Source: Alphaproteobacteria bacterium
GTDB taxonomy: Bacteria > Pseudomonadota > Alphaproteobacteria > UBA9219 > RFNS01
NCBI GenBank assembly: GCA_037200005.1
Contig: JBBCGY010000002.1
Location: 1 to 64,000, forward strand
Length of the DNA: 64,000 nucleotides
Reading direction: 5' to 3'
Position 1 is the first letter of the stretch. Each line of letters opens with the position of its first letter. Below are positions 20,131-29,528 of this stretch, in pieces. Position numbers and translations under genes: made by a program. Under the pieces are notes generated by a model. The model worked only from the letters and a program-made list of their open reading frames with translations. It did not search any database and was not told the origin of the DNA.

Positions 20131-21168
20131 TCATCCCGCCACCGGCGCCCAAAGCACGTCTTCGATATGTGCCGCGCCGGTGCAGAGCATGATCAAGCGG
20201 TCGAATCCTAAAGCGATGCCCGCGGCGGGCGGCATGTGAGCGAGGGCGGCGAGGAAATCCTCGTCGAGCGGGTAACGCTCGCCATAGAGTTTTTCCTTGG
20301 CATCCATGTCGGCGGCGAAGCGGCGGCGCTGCTCGTCCGGATCGGTAAGCTCGCCGAAGGCATTGGCGATTTCTACCCCGCACAAGTAAAGCTCGAAGCG
20401 TTCCGCGAGGCGCGGCTCTTCGGGCTTGGGGCGGGCCAGCGCCGCCTGGCTCACGGGATAATCGGTCAGAAAAACCGGGCGGTCTTTCCCCAAATGCGGC
20501 TCGATGCGTTCGCCGAGAATGCGGAAAAATATATTGTCCCAGTCGTCGTCCGGCGCGGTGCGGATTTCCAGGCGCGCTGCTTCGGCGCGCAATCGTTCGG
20601 TATCGCCAGTGTGCGGCGCGGGCATGGTCGCCAGCAGGTCGATGGCGCAATAGCGGCGGAAAGCTTCCGGCAGCGTCAACACTTCCCAATCGGCAAAGGG
20701 ATCGCAGGATATATCTTGATGGACAAGGGAAGTCTTGCCGCAAACCGTCGCCGCCGCGCGCACCAGAGCGACGCAATCCTCCATTAAGTCGCGGTAACCG
20801 GCATGGGCGCGATACCATTCCAGCATCGTGAATTCGGGATGATGCAGCGAGGATCGCTCGTTATTGCGGTAAACCTGTGCCAATTGGTAAAGACGGGGCA
20901 TCCCGGCGGCCAGGAGCTTCTTCATCGTGAATTCGGGGCTGGTATGCAGATAGAGCGCGCGCGGCGCGCCGCCATGCGGATCGTTAAACGCGGTTTCGAA
21001 AGCGTGGAGATGAACCTCCAGCCCCGGCGAGACTTGCAAGGCGGGCGTCGTGACTTCATGAAAGTCTTGCGCGGCGAAATACTGCCTGACCGCTTGCGTT
21101 ATCTTCTGCCGCGCCGCGAGCGCAGGCATTTTGCGGGCGAAGATTTCAGGGGACCACCAGGGGGGCAT
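20131..21168 (-). CDS. epmA: EF-P-lysine ligase EpmA-like (class II LysRS paralogue)
   Basis: EpmA attaches beta-lysine to elongation factor P. The 345-residue product has the catalytic core of a class II lysyl-tRNA synthetase but lacks the N-terminal anticodon-binding domain. It starts directly with WWSPEIFARKMPALAARQKI, then motif 2 QVYRNNERSSLHHPEFTMLEWY and motif 3 AGIALGFDRLIML. Neither efp nor the aminomutase epmB lies in the window, so the modification partner is not shown. It converges on the glutamate dehydrogenase with 3 bp between stops. Confidence 0.9.
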   Translation of the reverse strand: MPPWWSPEIFARKMPALAARQKITQAVRQYFAAQDFHEVTTPALQVSPGLEVHLHAFETAFNDPHGGAPRALYLHTSPEFTMKKLLAAGMPRLYQLAQVYRNNERSSLHHPEFTMLEWYRAHAGYRDLMEDCVALVRAAATVCGKTSLVHQDISCDPFADWEVLTLPEAFRRYCAIDLLATMPAPHTGDTERLRAEAARLEIRTAPDDDWDNIFFRILGERIEPHLGKDRPVFLTDYPVSQAALARPKPEEPRLAERFELYLCGVEIANAFGELTDPDEQRRRFAADMDAKEKLYGERYPLDEDFLAALAHMPPAAGIALGFDRLIMLCTGAAHIEDVLWAPVAG

Positions 21169-21221
21169 GGAGCTTGCGATTGTGGATAGCGAAGATAAAA
21201 GTCTATCACATCAAAGCATTT

Positions 21222-21878
21222 TTAGAACTTTAACTTAAGTCCCATATCGAGCGAGTGCAGATCGACTTTCTGCTGATCGCGCCCGGTGAAAACATTGCTG
21301 CCGGACAGGCTGCCGCTATATCCGGCCTTATAGTTGAGCGATAAATCCCAATCCTGACCGAGCTTGTAGGTCACGCCGCTGGTGAGGCGGAACAGGGGCA
21401 CCGATTCGCCGTCCCCGCTGAGGCCGCTTCTCGACGAAGCTTCATAAACCGCCATGCCCAAGCCGCCGCCGATATAGGGATGCAGCGCAAGTCCGGTGCC
21501 GAAATCGAACGAAAAATCGTATTTGCCGTCGATGAGCAGCGCGAAGACCCTTTGGTCGCCTTCCAGTTCGGCCAGCCGGTCGCCGCTTTGCCCGAGGACT
21601 CCGAGGCCGGCAAGGCTGTGTCCGGCGCTGGGATCGTTGCCCGAGGCGCGACCGGAAAAGCTGCTGCTGGTCAAGGATAGGCGTTGGGATAAGCCCTGAT
21701 GCTCGTCTCTGGCGAATAGGGGCTTCTGGTTATTCGTGAATAGGGCCTGGCGCAAGCTGAGCGTCGAATTTCCCGTATCCGCCGCCATTGCTGCGGCCGG
21801 AGTCATGATTCCCACGGCAAACGCCAACAGGCTGGCGATAACCGGCGGTACGCCCTTATGCGAGAACATATCAAACAT
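21222..21878 (-). CDS. Outer membrane beta-barrel protein (OmpA/Omp25-like)
   Basis: A 218-residue secreted protein. The signal peptide ends with MTPAAAMAADTG, so cleavage is likely after AMA near residue 33. The mature part alternates hydrophobic and polar residues in strand-like stretches (VFALLIDGKYDFSFDFGTG, LHPYIGGGLGMAVYE, DWDLSLNYKAGYSG) and ends in LDMGLKLKF. A terminal aromatic residue is the usual outer membrane insertion signal. The ATG at 21878 has AGGA about 7 nt upstream; a GTG nine codons earlier is less likely. Porin or adhesin function cannot be decided. Confidence 0.78.
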   Translation of the reverse strand: MFDMFSHKGVPPVIASLLAFAVGIMTPAAAMAADTGNSTLSLRQALFTNNQKPLFARDEHQGLSQRLSLTSSSFSGRASGNDPSAGHSLAGLGVLGQSGDRLAELEGDQRVFALLIDGKYDFSFDFGTGLALHPYIGGGLGMAVYEASSRSGLSGDGESVPLFRLTSGVTYKLGQDWDLSLNYKAGYSGSLSGSNVFTGRDQQKVDLHSLDMGLKLKF

Positions 21879-22000
21879 GGCGGCCGTTCCTAACTCCGAG
21901 CGCACCAGAATGCACGAAGATGGCTAACGGAAACCTAACCAATGGTTGAGCGGAGATTAAGGCGGCCTGGAAAGTATTAATCGTTGCGATTATACAACAA

Positions 22001-23956
22001 CTATTTGCTGGCAATCTTGAAAGCAGGTTGGGTGAGGGAGGCGGATTCGGTTTCCCGATCCTCGAATTGTTGCGGCGTGGCGAAATAAGGCCATTTTCCA
22101 GCCGCGAGGTCGCGCAGCGATCCCTGAGATTGATCCATGCGGGCGCGGTACATCCAATAGCTGGCAAGCACGTTTTCGACATAGTCCCGTGTTTCGTGCA
22201 CCGGCAAAGTCTCGATGAATGTCAGCGGATCGTCGCCGTGAGTTGCGGCCCGGCGCCAGCGCGCGATATTGCCCGGCCCGCCATTATAAGCCGCGACCAT
22301 CAACAGCAAATTATTATCGATCCCCGGATGATCGGCCAAATGGCGGATATAGCGCGCGCCAAGCGTTATATTATAATCGGGATCGAACAGATTGACGTTC
22401 CTGCCGCGCATGGCGGCATCGGTCATGCCTCCGGCGGTGCGGGGCATGAGCTGCATCAATCCTTGAGCGCCGCGACGGCTGATCGCTTCCGGATCGAAGC
22501 CGGATTCATGCCGTGCGACGGCGTAAATAAGGGCATGGTCTTCCGCTTGTTCCGATCGCGGTTGCCAGGGCGGCAAAGGATACAAGGCGCTATCGAACAA
22601 TTTGCCGTCGGCGGTTTTCAGCGCGCTGCCCAAGGCCAGCGAAAATGCCGGCAGGCCGGCTTCATGCGCGAGGGCGACCAGGGCTTGAGTCAGTTCGCGA
22701 TTGCCCTTGGTCCGTATGCGCAGGAGTTCCGCCATCGCCAGTTCAGGCTCATTGACCTGGAGCAGTGCCAATCCCCGACGTCCGGCCGGGGCGGCGGCGA
22801 TGGCTCGCAGGCCGCCGGAGGTGAGGGAGGGCGTTTCCCACGAAAAATCGATGTTTTGTCCCGTTTGGGCCAGCGCCAGCATCCCGTAGAAACTATGCGG
22901 ATAGGCGGCGGCTTTCGCCAAGGCCTCATGGGCTCCGGCCACGTCGCCCAGGCGCGTCAAGGCACGGGCATGCCAGAAATGACCCGCCGCGCGATCCCAG
23001 TCGCCCAGATTTCGATGTTCGGCAAACTGGCTGAAATAAAGGGATGCCTGGGCGGTATCGCGAAGACGCCAGGCGCGCAGGCCGGAAATCCATCCTGCCA
23101 GCGGAACGGTTTTGATGGTCGATGCGCTGAGATTCTTGGTTCGGCGATCATCGCCCGCGAAAAAGGCCGTGGCCGCCAGGGCGGCTTCCGCCTGGGCCAG
23201 CATTTTAGGGGCTTTATTGTCCTTGCGCGTCCGCTCCAGCAGTTTTTCGGCCTCCGCCAGCTTGCCCCGCCGCAGCAGGCGGTTGAAGGCTTCCGCTTTA
23301 GGTTTGTCGGCATCGTCGAGAGTGTCAGAGTCGATGCCTATCTTCAGATCGCTGCCGGTATTCGCCAACGCGCCCTTGGTGAGCGTTTGGGGGGCAGGGG
23401 CCATGGGTTCCGAAGCGGCTTGCGGCTTTAATTTCAAAGCGGAAGCGTAAATCCGCCCGGCCTGAGGCAAATCATTATGTTTCGTGAGCCAGACGGCCAT
23501 GTCCGTATAATTGGGTTTGTTCTGGTTTTGGCGCGACAGATACTTTTCGGCGCGTATATGCCCAGCGAGAAGGGGATCGCGCACCTCTTTGAGCAGGTCT
23601 TCGGCCTTGGCGAACTGGCCGTGGCGCACGGCGGCGAAGCTTCGCCGGTAAAGCGCTTCATCATCGTGCGAGAGCACCGTCAAACCGGTCAGATTGCCGT
23701 AGCCCGGTTTATCATTGCCGTAAGTTTTGATGATTTGCGCGAAGCGCTGCACAAGCGCGGGCGCAGCCATGTCGCCATCGTTATGCGGCAAATTGAATTG
23801 CGTCGACGCAAGAGCAATTCTCTGTGCGCCAAGTTCAGGCCAAATATCGGCGGACGCAACTCGTGTACTCGTTGCCAGTATCAGGCAGATCAGGATTGCG
23901 GTCACAAGTCCGACATCAATCCCGAAACGAACCGCGTGGGGGTTAGCTTTGCTCAT
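22001..23956 (-). CDS. slt: Soluble lytic murein transglycosylase
   Basis: Cleaves peptidoglycan glycan strands with formation of 1,6-anhydro ends, in the periplasm. The 651-residue product has an N-terminal hydrophobic segment (GIDVGLVTAILICLILATS), a long helical superhelix with TPR-like repeats to about residue 470, and a C-terminal SLT domain. In that domain the catalytic glutamate is in YAVARHESGFDPEAISRRGA, followed by GLMQLMPRTA and ITLGARYI. The ending, with ETRDYVENVLASYWMY, is typical. It lies downstream of the uracil-DNA glycosylase gene on the same strand. Confidence 0.93.
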   Translation of the reverse strand: MSKANPHAVRFGIDVGLVTAILICLILATSTRVASADIWPELGAQRIALASTQFNLPHNDGDMAAPALVQRFAQIIKTYGNDKPGYGNLTGLTVLSHDDEALYRRSFAAVRHGQFAKAEDLLKEVRDPLLAGHIRAEKYLSRQNQNKPNYTDMAVWLTKHNDLPQAGRIYASALKLKPQAASEPMAPAPQTLTKGALANTGSDLKIGIDSDTLDDADKPKAEAFNRLLRRGKLAEAEKLLERTRKDNKAPKMLAQAEAALAATAFFAGDDRRTKNLSASTIKTVPLAGWISGLRAWRLRDTAQASLYFSQFAEHRNLGDWDRAAGHFWHARALTRLGDVAGAHEALAKAAAYPHSFYGMLALAQTGQNIDFSWETPSLTSGGLRAIAAAPAGRRGLALLQVNEPELAMAELLRIRTKGNRELTQALVALAHEAGLPAFSLALGSALKTADGKLFDSALYPLPPWQPRSEQAEDHALIYAVARHESGFDPEAISRRGAQGLMQLMPRTAGGMTDAAMRGRNVNLFDPDYNITLGARYIRHLADHPGIDNNLLLMVAAYNGGPGNIARWRRAATHGDDPLTFIETLPVHETRDYVENVLASYWMYRARMDQSQGSLRDLAAGKWPYFATPQQFEDRETESASLTQPAFKIASK

Positions 23957-24035
23957 GACGGCTGGGTAACCGCCAATACTGGGATTGGCAAGCCTGTTCT
24001 TGCACCAAAAATAGGTAATTCTTGCGATTATACTG

Positions 24036-24842
24036 TCAGTTCAGCAAGTTAGACCGAATCAGAAATTTTTTTACTTGCCGAAGGTCATTCCATGCTTGAC
24101 GTTTCGCCGCGGTCTGACGCAGCAGGTATGCGGGATGGTATATCGGCATAGTCATAATGGTTTGATCGGCCTTGCCTTCGGGACGATATTCCTGCCACCG
24201 GCCGCGAATCTTGGTGATTCCGTCCGTAGTCCGCAGCAAGGTCTTGGCCGCAACTCCTCCAAGCAAAATCAATGCCTTGGGGTTGATTATTGAGATATGA
24301 CGTTCGATAAAAGGCAGGCAAGCCGCCAATTCCGCCTCGGTGGGCGAGCGATTGCCGGGCGGACGCCAGAAAATGACGTTGCTGATATAGAATCGCGTCC
24401 GGTCGAGGCCGATATGCCCCATCATCCGGTCGAGCAGCTTGCCGCTGACCCCAACGAAGGGTTTGCCCTGCCGGTCTTCGTCTTCGCCCGGCGCTTCGCC
24501 GATCAGCATGACGGAGGACTCAGGATTGCCGTCGGCAAACACAAGATTGGTCGCCGTTCGCTTGAGCGCGCAGCCGTCGAAAGCGGCAAGTTCTTCTTTA
24601 AGAGCTTCCAATGTCGTCGCCTGCACCCGGCTTGGGATCAGTGTCGGGGGCGGAGAAGCGGAGGATTGCCGCATTTGGGGCGGCTGCGCGGGCGGTGCCA
24701 ATATAGGGGATACCGGCGCGCCTAATGAGCGCGGCGGCGCGGCCGTCCAATGCTGAAGCCCCGGCTGAAGCGCTATGGCTTCGTCGGCGCCAGCTTCAAG
24801 CTGCCACTGCAGCGCGTCGAGGGTGGAGAGTTCCTGGGTCAT
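24036..24842 (-). CDS. Uracil-DNA glycosylase, family 4-like, with few cysteines
   Basis: Removes uracil from DNA to start base excision repair. The catalytic domain occupies about residues 90-268: [21 protein letters not shown] (motif A), [17 protein letters not shown], and the HPAYLLR motif near the C-terminus. The first 75 residues are Pro/Ala/Gln-rich and probably flexible. The whole protein has only two cysteines (FDGCALK and ELAACLPF), whereas classical family 4 enzymes use four to hold an Fe4S4 cluster. The cluster may be altered or absent; this is an inference. Confidence 0.88.
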   Translation of the reverse strand: MTQELSTLDALQWQLEAGADEAIALQPGLQHWTAAPPRSLGAPVSPILAPPAQPPQMRQSSASPPPTLIPSRVQATTLEALKEELAAFDGCALKRTATNLVFADGNPESSVMLIGEAPGEDEDRQGKPFVGVSGKLLDRMMGHIGLDRTRFYISNVIFWRPPGNRSPTEAELAACLPFIERHISIINPKALILLGGVAAKTLLRTTDGITKIRGRWQEYRPEGKADQTIMTMPIYHPAYLLRQTAAKRQAWNDLRQVKKFLIRSNLLN

Positions 24843-24903
24843 GCTTCCGACTATAAATGACCGATTATATAATCTCTATCATTGAGATCAGTATGGGGGC
24901 TTT

Positions 24904-25680
24904 TCAGCCTTTCGTCGGCTTCTGCGAGGATATAACGCGTAAATGCCGCACGGGTTTCTGCGGCTGCTTGGGGGCTGAGAAAGGCTGGCTAGGCGGTGGC
25001 GCGAAGAGAGGCAAAGGCTTTTGACCCGGAAGCATGGGGCCGGTATCGGGAACAAGCGTAATCAGCGCCTCGTTTGTCCGAGGATCGCGCAGCACCAGTC
25101 TGTCAGGAGATTCTTCGATAACGGCGCGGCGTATCGCTGCGTGGGTCGCGGCATCATCAAAGCGTTCCCGGTGCTTGTCATGCTCGCTTATTACGCTGCT
25201 AGCGGGCGTGGCATCCTTCTGATTAATGAGCCGCTCCTTGGGCGTGCATTCGCGGAAGAAGCCCTTGTTCGATTTTGGGAGCTTTAATCCCATATTGGTC
25301 AACGGATCGCATGCATGCGTGACGATAGCATCGCGGAAGACATGGTCCCAGCCTGCGTTCAACGGCGGGATAGGGTCGCTGTAGATTGAATTATCAGAAA
25401 CGCAGGCATTCTTGCCTTTGCTCGAATCCGGTTTTTTAGCTTTTTTAAGCCGCAGCGTTTTCACTCCTATGCCTACCGCGACCAGGGCAGGCAACAGCGC
25501 GGCAATGATGTTTCCGGTGGAGGCGGGCGGCAGCGCTACCGAGTGCACGATTTTTATATTCTTTTCTTGTCTAACTATCGAGGGCGCGGTCGCTTTTTTC
25601 TCAGCCCACGCTGCGCCGGAGGCTAAAAGCAGCGTCGCGGCGGCGCCAAAGGCAACCAATACATTTTTTGCCGAAGTCAT
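24904..25680 (-). CDS. Hypothetical membrane-anchored protein
   Basis: I do not recognise this 258-residue protein. It begins with a signal-like segment (VLVAFGAAATLLLASGAAWA) and has a second hydrophobic helix at about residues 55-75 (IIAALLPALVAVGIGVKTL) followed by a lysine-rich stretch. The rest is polar with three cysteines in the middle and a Pro-rich, basic C-terminus. The ATG at 25680 is chosen because GGAGA lies 8 nt upstream; the open frame continues upstream but would overlap the ftsB gene on the other strand. It is divergent from ftsB. Confidence 0.6.
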   Translation of the reverse strand: MTSAKNVLVAFGAAATLLLASGAAWAEKKATAPSIVRQEKNIKIVHSVALPPASTGNIIAALLPALVAVGIGVKTLRLKKAKKPDSSKGKNACVSDNSIYSDPIPPLNAGWDHVFRDAIVTHACDPLTNMGLKLPKSNKGFFRECTPKERLINQKDATPASSVISEHDKHRERFDDAATHAAIRRAVIEESPDRLVLRDPRTNEALITLVPDTGPMLPGQKPLPLFAPPPSQPFSAPKQPQKPVRHLRVISSQKPTKG

Positions 25681-25794
25681 CGCTTTCTCCGTTCCGTCAT
25701 GATTATTTATATCATGAGGTTGGCGAAAGTAAAAATAACGGGACTTCCGCCGGCAATAATCGCGCTCTATTATGGTTAAGAATGCGAGGTCGGC

Positions 25795-26160
25795 TTGATT
25801 CGTTCCTGGTTCGATAAGAATGCCCGCAGCTTGGCCGTATCCTTGGTCATGGCCATGCTGTTCGTTTACTTCCTGTACGTGACGGTTCAGGGAGATCGGG
25901 GGATTATCGCCATGCTCCGGCTGCGAAACGAGCAGCACAACGCGGAGGAAAATCTGGCTCAGACGCGAAAAGAGCGCACGGCGCTCGAAGCGCGGGTCAA
26001 GCATTTGCGCCCGGACAGCATCGATGCCGACCTTTTAGACGAAGAAGCCCGGCGGCAATTGAATATGGCCAAGCCGAATGATTTGGTTGTTATCCCCCTC
26101 GCAGTTCAAGAGTCGGCAGGCCGCGCCCAGAAGCCTCCGCCAGCAAAGGCCGTGCCGTAA
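25795..26160 (+). CDS. ftsB: Septum formation initiator FtsB/DivIC family
   Basis: A small bitopic division protein that bridges FtsL and FtsQ at the septum. The 121-residue product has one membrane helix (SLVMAMLFVYFLYVTVQG, residues 14-31) and then a coiled coil rich in Glu, Arg and Leu to about residue 72. A conserved end follows with DSIDADLLDEEARRQLNMA. The start is a TTG with GAGG close upstream. Its position before the pyruvate dehydrogenase operon is the common alphaproteobacterial one. Confidence 0.9.
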   Translation: MIRSWFDKNARSLAVSLVMAMLFVYFLYVTVQGDRGIIAMLRLRNEQHNAEENLAQTRKERTALEARVKHLRPDSIDADLLDEEARRQLNMAKPNDLVVIPLAVQESAGRAQKPPPAKAVP

Positions 26161-26188
26161 AGCCGCCTGCCGGCTCTTGAGTTGCGAG
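26098..26188 (+). repeat. Long hairpin across the ftsB stop codon
   Basis: Arms 26098-26121 and 26165-26188 pair over 24 positions, counting three G-U pairs, around a 43-base loop. The left arm is inside the last codons of ftsB and the right arm lies just after the stop. No T-run follows. It could slow transcription, protect the ftsB mRNA 3' end, or be a remnant of an inverted duplication. Confidence 0.65.
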
Positions 26189-26353
26189 AATCGTAAATAT
26201 CCTCGCGCCGCAGCAAGCAACGCCCAAGAATTCTGCTGTATTGCAGCGCAGCAAATAAGAATGTTTAGTGCATTTGAAACCTTGAACATCTATACTGCAT
26301 AAAATTATTGTACGAAATTATTTAACCTGCAGCGCGTGTCGCTTGAAAAAATT

Positions 26354-26388
26354 TTGCTGGCGTTCTATTGACGTGACGCGGCCAGCAA
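26354..26388 (+). promoter_or_regulatory. Inverted repeat upstream of pdhA
   Basis: An 8-bp perfect inverted repeat (TTGCTGGC at 26354-26361, GCCAGCAA at 26381-26388) with a 19-bp spacer lies 35 bp before the pdhA start. The half-site distance of 27 bp between starts suits either an RNA stem-loop or a dimeric regulator. The preceding 26161-26353 is AT-rich and should contain the operon promoter. Confidence 0.4.
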
Positions 26389-26422
26389 GGGTTCAGATGC
26401 GGCCATGACGGAGAATATTGAT

Positions 26423-27430
26423 ATGCAGATAAGCAAGCCGCAGAGCAGCCTTAAGGTTGTCGATAACCATGCGCCCGCATACGCGGCAGAGCTTACCCGC
26501 CACTTCCGTGAAATGCTTCTCATCCGCCGCTTTGAAGAAAAGGCCGGCCAGCTTTACGGCATGGGATTGATCGGCGGCTTCTGCCATCTCTATATCGGGC
26601 AGGAAGCGGTCGTCGTCGGACTGCAGGCGGCGCAGCTTCCCCAAGACAGTGTCGTCACCGCCTATCGCGATCACGGCCATATGCTGGCGGCGGGCATGGA
26701 CCCCAAGGGCGTCATGGCGGAACTCACCGGACGCATCGGCGGCTATTCGCGCGGCAAGGGCGGCTCGATGCATATGTTCAGCCGCGAGAAGAATTTCTTC
26801 GGCGGCCACGGCATCGTCGGCGCGCAGGTGCCGATCGGCACCGGCTTGGCATTCGCGCATAAATTCAAGCAGGATAACGGCGTGTGCCTTACTTATATGG
26901 GCGACGGCGCGGCCAATCAGGGGCAGGTTTACGAAAGCTTCAACATGGCTTCGCTGTGGAAGCTTCCGGTGCTCTACGTCATCGAAAATAACAAATACGG
27001 CATGGGCACGAGCCAGGCTCGTCACGCGGCCGGCGAATTATGGCGTCGCGGCGAAGGCTTCGGCATTCCCGGCGTCAAGATCGACGGCATGGATGTCGTC
27101 AAGGTGCGCGCCGCCGCCGAGGAAGCGGTGGAATATGTCCGCTCCGGGCGCGGGCCGATGCTGTTGGAAATGATCACCTACCGCTATCGCGGCCATTCGA
27201 TGTCCGATCCCGCCAAATATCGCAGCAAGGAAGAAGTCGAGCAGATGCGCGAGCAGAACGACCCCATCGAAAACCTGCGCAAGATTTTGCTCACCGAGCA
27301 CATGGCTACCGAAGAAGATTTGAAAGCGATGGAGCGCGAGATCAAGCAAATCGTGGCCGAGGCCGCCGAGTTCGCGCAAAGCAGCCCGGAGCCCGATCCG
27401 GAAGAATTATGGACGGATGTTCTTAAATAA
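26423..27430 (+). CDS. pdhA: Pyruvate dehydrogenase E1 component subunit alpha
   Basis: With PdhB this forms the thiamine-diphosphate E1 enzyme that decarboxylates pyruvate. The 335-residue product carries the ThDP/Mg motif GDGAANQGQVYESFNMASLW, the substrate-side GLIGGFCHLYIGQEA, and the phosphorylation-loop-like YRYRGHSMSDPAKYR. The ATG at 26423 is chosen because GGAG (26410-26413) lies 9 nt upstream; an ATG at 26405 in frame is the alternative. It opens the operon that runs to lpd. Confidence 0.96.
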   Translation: MQISKPQSSLKVVDNHAPAYAAELTRHFREMLLIRRFEEKAGQLYGMGLIGGFCHLYIGQEAVVVGLQAAQLPQDSVVTAYRDHGHMLAAGMDPKGVMAELTGRIGGYSRGKGGSMHMFSREKNFFGGHGIVGAQVPIGTGLAFAHKFKQDNGVCLTYMGDGAANQGQVYESFNMASLWKLPVLYVIENNKYGMGTSQARHAAGELWRRGEGFGIPGVKIDGMDVVKVRAAAEEAVEYVRSGRGPMLLEMITYRYRGHSMSDPAKYRSKEEVEQMREQNDPIENLRKILLTEHMATEEDLKAMEREIKQIVAEAAEFAQSSPEPDPEELWTDVLK

Positions 27431-27469
27431 AACGCTTTGTTGGCGTCTTCATAAGTGACGCAGGGGAAT

Positions 27470-28075
27470 ATGACGGAACAAACGAGCACGATCGAACGCC
27501 TTATGCAGGCGACCAAAACAGAAGTTTGCGCGGCTATTCAGCAATACGCTGCGCCGGGCCAGGAAAATTATCCCCTTCTTGCGGTGGCAACGTCCCGCGC
27601 TTTGGATTTATACAAAAGGAACAAGAAGGGCGCGACCGGAGCATTTGTTCAATCTCTTTGCACGGCGGCGCGCGGCCTTGCGAAATCCGGCGAATCCACG
27701 ATTTTGGCCGGGGCCGCCATTCAGCAAGCCGTTGTCATTGCCCATCATGCGGTGAAAAACATCAGGCATGAGCTTTTCGCCGACTATGCGTTTCAGGTCC
27801 GGGGCCATGCCCTGGAAGCGCTGGTCGATGTCGCGGCGGCTTTCCCTCCGGCCAGCGTGCAGCGGGTTCATTTGATTGCCGATTGGGGAGGTAAATATTT
27901 CGATATTTGCTCGGAGGCTGCCGAACGCGCCGCTCCTCTGATGCTCGCAAGCGCGCTGTCCAGCGATCTGGACATGAAATGGCGGCACATGGCCGTGCAA
28001 CATGCGAGAGCTTATGGCAACGGCCCCGTCAGGCGCGAAGCTTATGAAGTTCACCTTCCGGCGCCTGCGCCGTAA
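27470..28075 (+). CDS. Hypothetical helical protein inside the pdh operon
   Basis: I do not recognise this 201-residue protein. It is predicted almost entirely helical, rich in Ala, with no signal peptide and no membrane segment. Features include ENYPLLAVATSRALDLYKRN and a HHAVKNIRHELFADYAFQ segment. The ATG at 27470 follows AGGGGA closely. It lies 39 bp after pdhA and 21 bp before pdhB, so it should be co-transcribed with them, yet most pdh operons have pdhA and pdhB adjacent. It may be a helical repeat protein (ARM/HEAT-like), which is an inference from composition only. Confidence 0.65.
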   Translation: MTEQTSTIERLMQATKTEVCAAIQQYAAPGQENYPLLAVATSRALDLYKRNKKGATGAFVQSLCTAARGLAKSGESTILAGAAIQQAVVIAHHAVKNIRHELFADYAFQVRGHALEALVDVAAAFPPASVQRVHLIADWGGKYFDICSEAAERAAPLMLASALSSDLDMKWRHMAVQHARAYGNGPVRREAYEVHLPAPAP

Positions 28076-28096
28076 TATCTTGGAATAGGAACGACC

Positions 28097-29492
28097 ATGC
28101 CCATCGAAATCCTTATGCCTGCCCTATCGCCGACGATGACGGAGGGCAAGCTCGCGCGCTGGCTCAAGAAAGAAGGCGATATCGTCAAGGCCGGTCAGGT
28201 TCTCGCCGAGATCGAAACCGACAAGGCGACGATGGAAGTCGAAGCGGTCGATGAAGGCACGCTCGGCAAAATCTTGATTCCCGAAGGAACGGAAGGCGTG
28301 AAGGTCAATACGCCGATCGCCCTGCTGGAAGGCGAAGATAGCGCCGCGGCTCCGGCCGCCCCGGCTTTTTTCTCAAAAGCCCGCCGCCGCCGCGCCCAAG
28401 ATAGAGCCGAAGGCGCCCCCCACTGCCAATGTCGTGCCGCTGATGCCGGTAGCGGCCACTGTTGCGCCCATGGCGATGCAGCCGGAAAAGACCCACGAGA
28501 AATATATCAAGCAAACCGTCCGCGAAGCCTTGCGCGATGCCATGGCCGAGGAAATGCGCCGCGACGAAAACGTATTCCTGATGGGCGAGGAAGTCGCGGA
28601 GTATCAGGGCGCCTATAAGATCAGCCAGGGCTTGCTGCAGGAATTCGGCGCCAAGCGCGTGGTCGATACGCCGATCACCGAAATGGGCTTCGCCGGCCTG
28701 GGCGTCGGCGCGGCCTTCGGCGGCCTGCGCCCGATCATCGAATTCATGACGATGAATTTCGCCATGCAGGCCATCGACCAGATCATCAACTCCGCCGCCA
28801 AGACGCTGTATATGTCCGGCGGGCTGATGGGCTGCCCCATCGTGTTCCGCGGCCCGAACGGCGCGGCATCGCGCGTCGCGGCGCAGCACTCGCAATGCTA
28901 TGCGAGCTGGTATGCGCATATACCGGGCCTGAAAGTCGTCTCGCCTTACGACGCCGAGGACGCGAAGGGCCTGATGAAATCGGCGATCCGCGACAATAAT
29001 CCCGTCATTTTCCTCGAGCATGAATTGATGTACGGCACGAGCTTCGACGTGCCGGACGAGCCGGATTTCACCATTCCCATCGGCAAGGCGAAAGTCATGC
29101 GCGAGGGCAGCGACGTGACCATCGTGTCGTTCTCGCGCCCCGTGGGCTACGCGCTGGCGGCGGCGGAACAGCTTGCGGCGGAAGGCATCCAGGCCGAAGT
29201 CATCAATCTTCGCAGTTTGCGCCCGCTCGATACCGAGACCGTGGTGGCCAGCGTGAAGAAGACCAACCGCCTGCTTTCCGTCGAGGAAGGCTGGCCGGTC
29301 GCGGGCATGGGTTCGGAAATCGCCGCGCTGATGATGGAGCATGCGTTCGATTATCTCGATGCGCCGGTCATGCGCGTCCATGCCGCCGACGTGCCGCTGC
29401 CCTACGCCGCCAATCTGGAGCGCCTCGCCCTGCCGCAGGTGGAGAACATCGTCGCGGCCGTGCGCCAGCTTTGCCTCAAGCGGGCGGCATAA
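28097..29492 (+). CDS. pdhB: Pyruvate dehydrogenase E1 beta with N-terminal lipoyl domain, frameshifted
   Basis: The E1 beta subunit. Residues 1-77 form a lipoyl domain with the lipoylated lysine in [13 protein letters not shown] Pro/Ala-rich linker follows, then the transketolase-like E1 beta domain from [14 protein letters not shown], with [33 protein letters not shown] and FLEHELMYG. The linker contains one extra T in the T6 run 28366-28371, and removing it joins [12 protein letters not shown] to the second frame. E1 beta with its own lipoyl domain is typical of alphaproteobacteria. The lipoyl domain is nearly the same as that of PdhC (about 64 of 77 residues by hand count). Confidence 0.92.
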
Positions 29493-29528
29493 ATCAGCCG
29501 CTGTCCGCTCATCCACGTAAGGAATAAG

